Source: Deltaproteobacteria bacterium (GTDB taxonomy: Bacteria; Myxococcota_A; UBA796; SXON01). From it: a stretch of DNA of 38,611 nucleotides. Under the pieces are notes generated by a model. That model had not been told where the DNA came from. It made no database searches and saw only the letters and a list, made by a program, of their open reading frames with translations. Positions 34,668 to 38,611 of the stretch are shown one piece after another. Made by a program: the position numbers and the translations under genes. Each line of letters begins with the position of its first letter. Positions within the stretch are counted from its first letter, which is position 1. Location of the stretch: the NCBI GenBank assembly GCA_947486185.1, contig CANKTH010000042.1:1-38611 (forward strand), in the 5' to 3' direction.

Positions 34668-36095
34668 TTGGATCTCCTCGAAGCACTGCCCGGCCGCGAC
34701 CGGGAGCGGTTTCTCGCCGCGGCCACCGTCGTCCGGCTCCAGCGGGGCGATGCGCTGATCCTCACCGGGGACCGCGGCGGCGACCTGTACCGTGTGGTCG
34801 AAGGCGACGTCGAGGTGGTGGACACCCGGAGCAGCCCCCCGGTGATCCTCGAGGTCCTCGGCCGCGGCAGCATGGTCGGCGAGATGGCGTTCCTCGACGA
34901 GCACACCCGGAGCGCTGACGTCCGCGCGGCCGACACCGCCGTGTGCCAGCGCTGGTCAAAGGCCACGATCCTCAAGTTGATCGACCAGGATCCCCAGTTC
35001 GGCATCGCGTTCTACCGGAGTCTGGCGTCGCTGGTCGTCGCCCGGGCGCGGAGCGTCACGACCCACGCCATCGCCGGTAATCTCGGCCCGAACCGGGCGC
35101 GGTCGGCCGCGCACATCGGGGCGGGCGCGGCGGCGGAGCACCTCGCCGAGGACCTCGTCAACGCGATTGTTCAGGCTGAACCCTTACTGCGGCGAGATCG
35201 TGACCGCGGGGAGCGGGAGATCCTGGCCCTGCTTCACACGTTCCAGGAGCATTTCCCCACGGTGATCCAGGGGCTACCGGATGCGGAACAGCTCGCCGCC
35301 GGCGAGGGCGCGGCCCGGGTGCTACACCCCTACCTCATGCGCTCCCACCTCGGAGAGCTGGCGTTGGACCAGGCTGACGGCCACCCAGGGGACGCGCACG
35401 CCGTTGAACACGTGCTCAGCGGAGAGGCGGTGGGGGACGGACCGGTTGGTGAGCTCCTCGATGCCTGGCTCACCGGCCTCGCGACGGGCCGGGGCTTTCG
35501 CGAGAGAAATGTGGAGCTTCAAGGGCAAGTGTTGGAGGGTCTACCGGCGGATCCGCCGGCTCGCATCACCCTCATCAACTCGGTCGCGGCAGGAATTCCG
35601 GCGCGAATCCTGGAGGATCTCCGGCGCGCCGGCGGCGAAGTGGCGGTGGTGGAGGCGCGCCGTGAGCGCCTTCAGGCGCTCCAAAACCGACGCGGCTCGC
35701 CCGTCAAGCTACGATTGATCCAGGAGGATCCCCTCAGCCTGCTTCGTGGTGAGCCTCGGTGGTCGCCGCTCGGGAGCACCAGCTCCGGCGGAGACCCCGC
35801 GGCCAAGCAAGATGTGGTGCTCGTGGACGCGATGCTCGACTACCTGCCGGACCGCGTCGCCGTGACGCTGTTGAGCAGCCTCCGCACCTGGCTGAAGCCG
35901 GGCGGGCGCCTCGTGGTGAGCGCGCTGGCCGAGAGCCCCGACGAGCCACTGTGGCGCTTCCTATTACGCTGGCCTACGGTCCGGCGCACGGAGGGGGCGC
36001 TCACCCGGCTGCTTGAGTCGGCGGGCCTCCGTGAGCTGCGTTGCTACTCGCTCGGGGCCGGCCTCGTCGGTGTCGGCCTCGGCCGGCGCGAGTAG
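34668..36095 (+). CDS. Cyclic-nucleotide-binding (CRP-type) domain fused to a diverged methyltransferase-like module
   Basis: The 475-residue protein starts at TTG 34668. Residues 1-125 are a CNB domain (LLEALPGRDRERFLAAA, VVRLQRGDALILTGDRGGDL, YRVVEGDVEV) with phosphate-binding cassette GEMAFLDEHTRSADV (71-85), where E72, R81 and S82 fit cAMP/cGMP contacts. No DNA-binding helix-turn-helix follows. Residues 215-475 resemble the methyltransferase module encoded at 25635-27101: GHPGD (238-242) for GHAGD, FRERNVELQGQVLEGLPADP, and DVVLVDAMLDYLPDRVAVTLL then LKPGGRLVV. The SAM glycine motif has become ITLINSVAAGIPARIL, lacking the GxGxG pattern, so catalysis may be lost. It could be a cNMP-responsive regulator or pseudoenzyme. 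Its partner is unknown. Confidence 0.75.
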   Translation: MDLLEALPGRDRERFLAAATVVRLQRGDALILTGDRGGDLYRVVEGDVEVVDTRSSPPVILEVLGRGSMVGEMAFLDEHTRSADVRAADTAVCQRWSKATILKLIDQDPQFGIAFYRSLASLVVARARSVTTHAIAGNLGPNRARSAAHIGAGAAAEHLAEDLVNAIVQAEPLLRRDRDRGEREILALLHTFQEHFPTVIQGLPDAEQLAAGEGAARVLHPYLMRSHLGELALDQADGHPGDAHAVEHVLSGEAVGDGPVGELLDAWLTGLATGRGFRERNVELQGQVLEGLPADPPARITLINSVAAGIPARILEDLRRAGGEVAVVEARRERLQALQNRRGSPVKLRLIQEDPLSLLRGEPRWSPLGSTSSGGDPAAKQDVVLVDAMLDYLPDRVAVTLLSSLRTWLKPGGRLVVSALAESPDEPLWRFLLRWPTVRRTEGALTRLLESAGLRELRCYSLGAGLVGVGLGRRE

Positions 36096-36157
36096 ACCCT
36101 TGAAATCCGTCGGCCGGTGGCGTAGTGTGTGCCGCCCCGCCCTGCTGGAGCCGTTTA

Positions 36158-36988
36158 ATGTCGAAGCTGTCCCTGATCGCCCTGTTGCTCGTTGGCTGCG
36201 CCGACGATCCCGGTACCCCCGCGCCCAAGGCCGAGCCGCCGGGTGACCGCCTCCCGGAGAAGACGATCAACGTCACTCCCGCTGATCTGAAGGCAAACGC
36301 CGAGAATGTGGCCCTCGTCCCCTCGCCTGCGGAAATGCAGCGCGCGCTCGACCGGGCCGGCATCGCGACGGCCCTCTCCGGGCAGATTCCCGACCGGGTG
36401 CTGAAGCTCGACGCGGAAAACAAGGATGTGGTGGCAGTTCGCACCGGTGTCGTCCTCGCTGACGCGCTGCTCACGGTCAAGGACGCACCAACCCCGAAGC
36501 TCGTGGAACGTATCAAGCTCGTGCGCACGGGCCTCACGCACATGGGCGCAGGCACGGACATCAGCACCACGCTGGACGAAATGGTCGCGCGGATTGAGAA
36601 CAACAGCGTGAGCCGCGACGACCTGGTACGCGAGCTCGACGAGCTCCACGGCGCGATCATCCCGGAGATTCGGTTTGAGGCAGGGGACCGTTGTGTACCC
36701 CTGCTTCAGGCAGGCTCCTGGCTCGAAGGGAGCCACCTCGTCGCCGCGGCCGTCATCGCTGCCAGCAAGCCTGACGCCGCCAACCAGCTCCTGCGGCAGC
36801 CGCAGGTCGTCGATTATTTTCTCAAGTATGTCCGCACCGAAGGAGCCGACAAGGCGCCCTCCGATGTGATCAAGAAGCTTGAGACGACCCTCACCACGCT
36901 CGGCTCCATCGCCAGCAAATCCGCGTTAACCCTGGACGACGTGAAAGAGGTCCACTCCTCGACGCGGTCTGTCCTGGCGATGCTGTAG
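36158..36988 (+). CDS. Lipoprotein of unknown function, 276 residues
   Basis: The ATG at 36158 follows GGAG and yields MSKLSLIALLLVGC, a lipoprotein signal with lipobox LVGC. After a Pro-rich linker (DPGTPAPKAEPPGD) the rest is mostly helical, e.g. PAEMQRALDRAGIATALSGQ, LDAENKDVVAVRTGVVLADA and TLDEMVARIENNSVSRDDLV, ending in IKKLETTLTTLGSIASK. It has one later Cys (RCVPLL). I do not recognise a family. It ends 12 nt before the next exported protein and may be co-transcribed with it. Confidence 0.7.
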   Translation: MSKLSLIALLLVGCADDPGTPAPKAEPPGDRLPEKTINVTPADLKANAENVALVPSPAEMQRALDRAGIATALSGQIPDRVLKLDAENKDVVAVRTGVVLADALLTVKDAPTPKLVERIKLVRTGLTHMGAGTDISTTLDEMVARIENNSVSRDDLVRELDELHGAIIPEIRFEAGDRCVPLLQAGSWLEGSHLVAAAVIAASKPDAANQLLRQPQVVDYFLKYVRTEGADKAPSDVIKKLETTLTTLGSIASKSALTLDDVKEVHSSTRSVLAML

Positions 36989-37000
36989 GAGGGTCGAACC

Positions 37001-37429
37001 ATGCGCCACCTCATCACCGTTTTCTGCTTCTTCGCGGCTCTGTTTGCTGCCAACGCCCACGCCGATGAAGCCCAAGCCGAGAGCTGCCTCAAGAACAAGA
37101 TCTGGGAAGGCTACGATCAGGGTTTTGCAGTTCGAAGCATGATGTCCGCCTCGCTCGGCCACGGCGAAAACAAGGTCTACCTCGTGACCCTCTACTCGGG
37201 CAACGAGTACCAGTTCCTCGCCTGCGCCGACGGTGACACCACCAACGTCGACCTCGTGCTCTACGACGCGCTCGGCAACAAGATCGCCGCGGACACGACC
37301 ACCGACCGCGAGCCGCGCCTGACCCACAGCCCGACCGCTACCGACACCTTCTACCTCGCGGTGCACATCTCCGGGGTCCTGAAGGCCGGGGTCAAGGTCG
37401 GCGTCGCCAGCGCGGTCACGTACAAGTAG
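37001..37429 (+). CDS. Small exported beta-rich protein
   Basis: The ATG at 37001 follows a strong GGAGG and gives a classical signal peptide ([19 protein letters not shown], cleavage before HADE). The mature 120 residues contain two Cys (ESCLKNK and LACADG) and strands such as [36 protein letters not shown] and [10 protein letters not shown]. This pattern resembles the PPC-like/bacterial pre-peptidase beta sandwiches that mediate secretion or adhesion. It lies 5 nt before the FHA/ABC gene. The function is unknown. Confidence 0.7.
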   Translation: MRHLITVFCFFAALFAANAHADEAQAESCLKNKIWEGYDQGFAVRSMMSASLGHGENKVYLVTLYSGNEYQFLACADGDTTNVDLVLYDALGNKIAADTTTDREPRLTHSPTATDTFYLAVHISGVLKAGVKVGVASAVTYK

Positions 37430-37434
37430 ACACG

Positions 37435-38611
37435 GTGCCCCCCGCCGGCGCCCTCAGCTCGCGCGACTGCTCCTTCAGCGCGCGGGCGGCGAAGGCCTTC
37501 GCCACGCAGGGGCTCACGGTGCCGGCCGACGTACTGGCGCCGGCTTGCGATTTTGTGCGCCTGGTCTCCCAGGTCGCGGGCGGGCGACCGGAGATGCTCA
37601 TCGCCTCCCGCACCCGGATCGTGGGGACCGTGTGCGCCCGTTGGCAGCTCCCCCCGGCGGTCGCCGACACCCTGGTGCGCCTCGCGGAGCGACCGGAGCA
37701 TCGGGCCATGGCCGAGCTTCGTGCGGTGGAAGCCTTCACGGCGCGTTTCGGCAGCGCGGCTACCACCTTGCTCCGCGAAGCCGATGAGGAGTCGGTCGAG
37801 CTTGATGAGTACGCCGAACGCTACGGCTCCCGCGCCGCGTTGGACCTGCTCGACGCGATGTTCGCGGTGCTCTCCTCGGCGGGGCTTAAGGGTCCCGAGC
37901 TCCGACGGCTGGAAGAAGCGTCGGCGGCGCTTGGTGTAGACTCCGTCCTCTTCTCCGCCTTACACCGGCGTTATGACCCGCGGCTCGCCGCCGGGGATTT
38001 CTCGGTGCCGCTCATCGGCACCCGCTTCCAAATCGGGCGCTCCCCCGCCGCGGATCTTGTGCTCCCCGACCCGCTGGTCGCTCTGACCCACGCCGAGCTG
38101 CGTCGCGCCACGCCGGAGGTCACCGAGCCCGAGCCTCTCCCGTCAGCCGCCGCCCAGAGCCGCTCCGATCGTGTCACGGACGATTTCGGGAAGATAGAGC
38201 TTCCGCCTGAAGCGCCGGCGAGGACCCCCGCCACCCACGTGCCGGGCGGTTGGCGTGTGTTGGACGCCGAGTCTGGGCGTCCAACGGTGCTCAATGGCCG
38301 TCCCGTACAGTCGGCGCCGATCGGCGCGGGAGACGAGCTCCGGATCGGACCCTACCAGCTCCGAGTGGACCCGGATCGTGATGTGCTCCACGTGTGGGGT
38401 GATCGCGCATTTTCAGCTTTGTCCACGCGACATTTGAGTCGGCGCGTCGGCTCGGCCTGCCTGCTCGACGACGTCTCCTTCACGGTGTTCTCCGGCGAGG
38501 TCATCGCTATGGTAGGGCCCTCAGGCGCGGGCAAGACCACACTGCTCAACGCCATCGCGGGCATCGCCCCAGCCGACTCGGGGGAAGTCCTGCTGGATGG
38601 CCATGATTTTC
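37435..38611 (+). CDS. TerB-like / FHA-domain ABC ATPase (3' end cut by window)
   Basis: An open frame from GTG 37435 runs 392 codons off the window; the exact start is uncertain. Residues up to about 180 include [21 protein letters not shown] and [20 protein letters not shown], resembling a TerB-type acidic-helical domain. An FHA domain follows ([20 protein letters not shown], then THAELRR), is interrupted by about 45 Pro/Ala/Glu-rich residues, and resumes with [25 protein letters not shown] domains bind phosphothreonine. At the end an ABC ATPase begins ([25 protein letters not shown]; Walker [10 protein letters not shown]). The protein probably couples kinase signalling to an ABC transporter whose membrane part could lie in the missing 3' portion, as in FHA-ABC fusions of actinobacteria and myxobacteria. 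It is the last visible gene. Confidence 0.8.
   Translation, partial: MPPAGALSSRDCSFSARAAKAFATQGLTVPADVLAPACDFVRLVSQVAGGRPEMLIASRTRIVGTVCARWQLPPAVADTLVRLAERPEHRAMAELRAVEAFTARFGSAATTLLREADEESVELDEYAERYGSRAALDLLDAMFAVLSSAGLKGPELRRLEEASAALGVDSVLFSALHRRYDPRLAAGDFSVPLIGTRFQIGRSPAADLVLPDPLVALTHAELRRATPEVTEPEPLPSAAAQSRSDRVTDDFGKIELPPEAPARTPATHVPGGWRVLDAESGRPTVLNGRPVQSAPIGAGDELRIGPYQLRVDPDRDVLHVWGDRAFSALSTRHLSRRVGSACLLDDVSFTVFSGEVIAMVGPSGAGKTTLLNAIAGIAPADSGEVLLDGHDF

Overview
The window is a GC-rich (about two thirds GC by eye), densely coded bacterial chromosome segment with about 33 genes on both strands and no rRNA, tRNA, CRISPR array or insertion sequence that I could see. The gene content points to a myxobacterium-like (Myxococcota / former Deltaproteobacteria) organism. 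The signs are two large Ser/Thr protein kinases, MopE-type DCDD calcium or metal-binding repeat proteins, a GC/Arg-rich C-terminal sorting tail resembling MYXO-CTERM, many lipoproteins, an EF-G of the spirochaete/planctomycete/delta-proteobacterial type, and an FHA-ABC ATPase. The assignment is inferred from families only; no marker gene was aligned.

Layout. 1-3538 (minus strand): the bacterial RNA 2'-O-methyltransferase Hen1 (cut by the window edge), a small exported protein, a decayed calcium-repeat fragment and an AbiEi/AbiEii toxin-antitoxin pair. 3698-12564: a MopE-repeat/beta-helix lipoprotein gene broken in an 11-G tract, a FadL-like outer-membrane protein, a minus-strand cluster (hypothetical, Rsm22/METTL17-like methyltransferase, polytopic GT-C-like membrane protein), an Ig-like lipoprotein overlapping a GNAT-like gene, and a Gly-rich lipoprotein. 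12804-19678 (plus strand): EF-G, a P-loop ATPase fused to a SLOG/DprA-like domain, and a XerC/D recombinase, each overlapping the next by 4 nt; then a His-rich CDF metal exporter and an FAD monooxygenase. 19716-25294 (minus strand): a kinase-HDOD fusion and a roughly 1060-residue repeat protein. 25635-30214 (plus strand): a tight run of PilZ-like/methyltransferase fusion, membrane diguanylate cyclase, acidic lipoprotein and cytochrome c/copper monooxygenase lipoprotein. 30222-31043: an extradiol dioxygenase. 31232-38611 (plus strand): a transmembrane kinase, an Ig/MopE lipoprotein, a cyclic-nucleotide-binding/methyltransferase fusion, a lipoprotein, a small exported protein and a TerB-like/FHA/ABC ATPase running off the window.

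How the genes may work together. The most distinctive theme is second-messenger control. Two diverged copies of the same GH(A/P)GD-type methyltransferase module occur here, one behind a PilZ-like domain and next to a diguanylate cyclase with an intact GGEEF site and RxxD inhibition site, the other behind a CRP-type cyclic-nucleotide domain. Ser/Thr kinases and an FHA protein form a second signalling layer. The ATPase-SLOG fusion, translationally coupled to EF-G upstream and a tyrosine recombinase downstream, is the best candidate for an undescribed system. The cell envelope is heavily represented: at least ten proteins carry export or lipoprotein signals, several of them unusually short and without a basic residue before the hydrophobic stretch.
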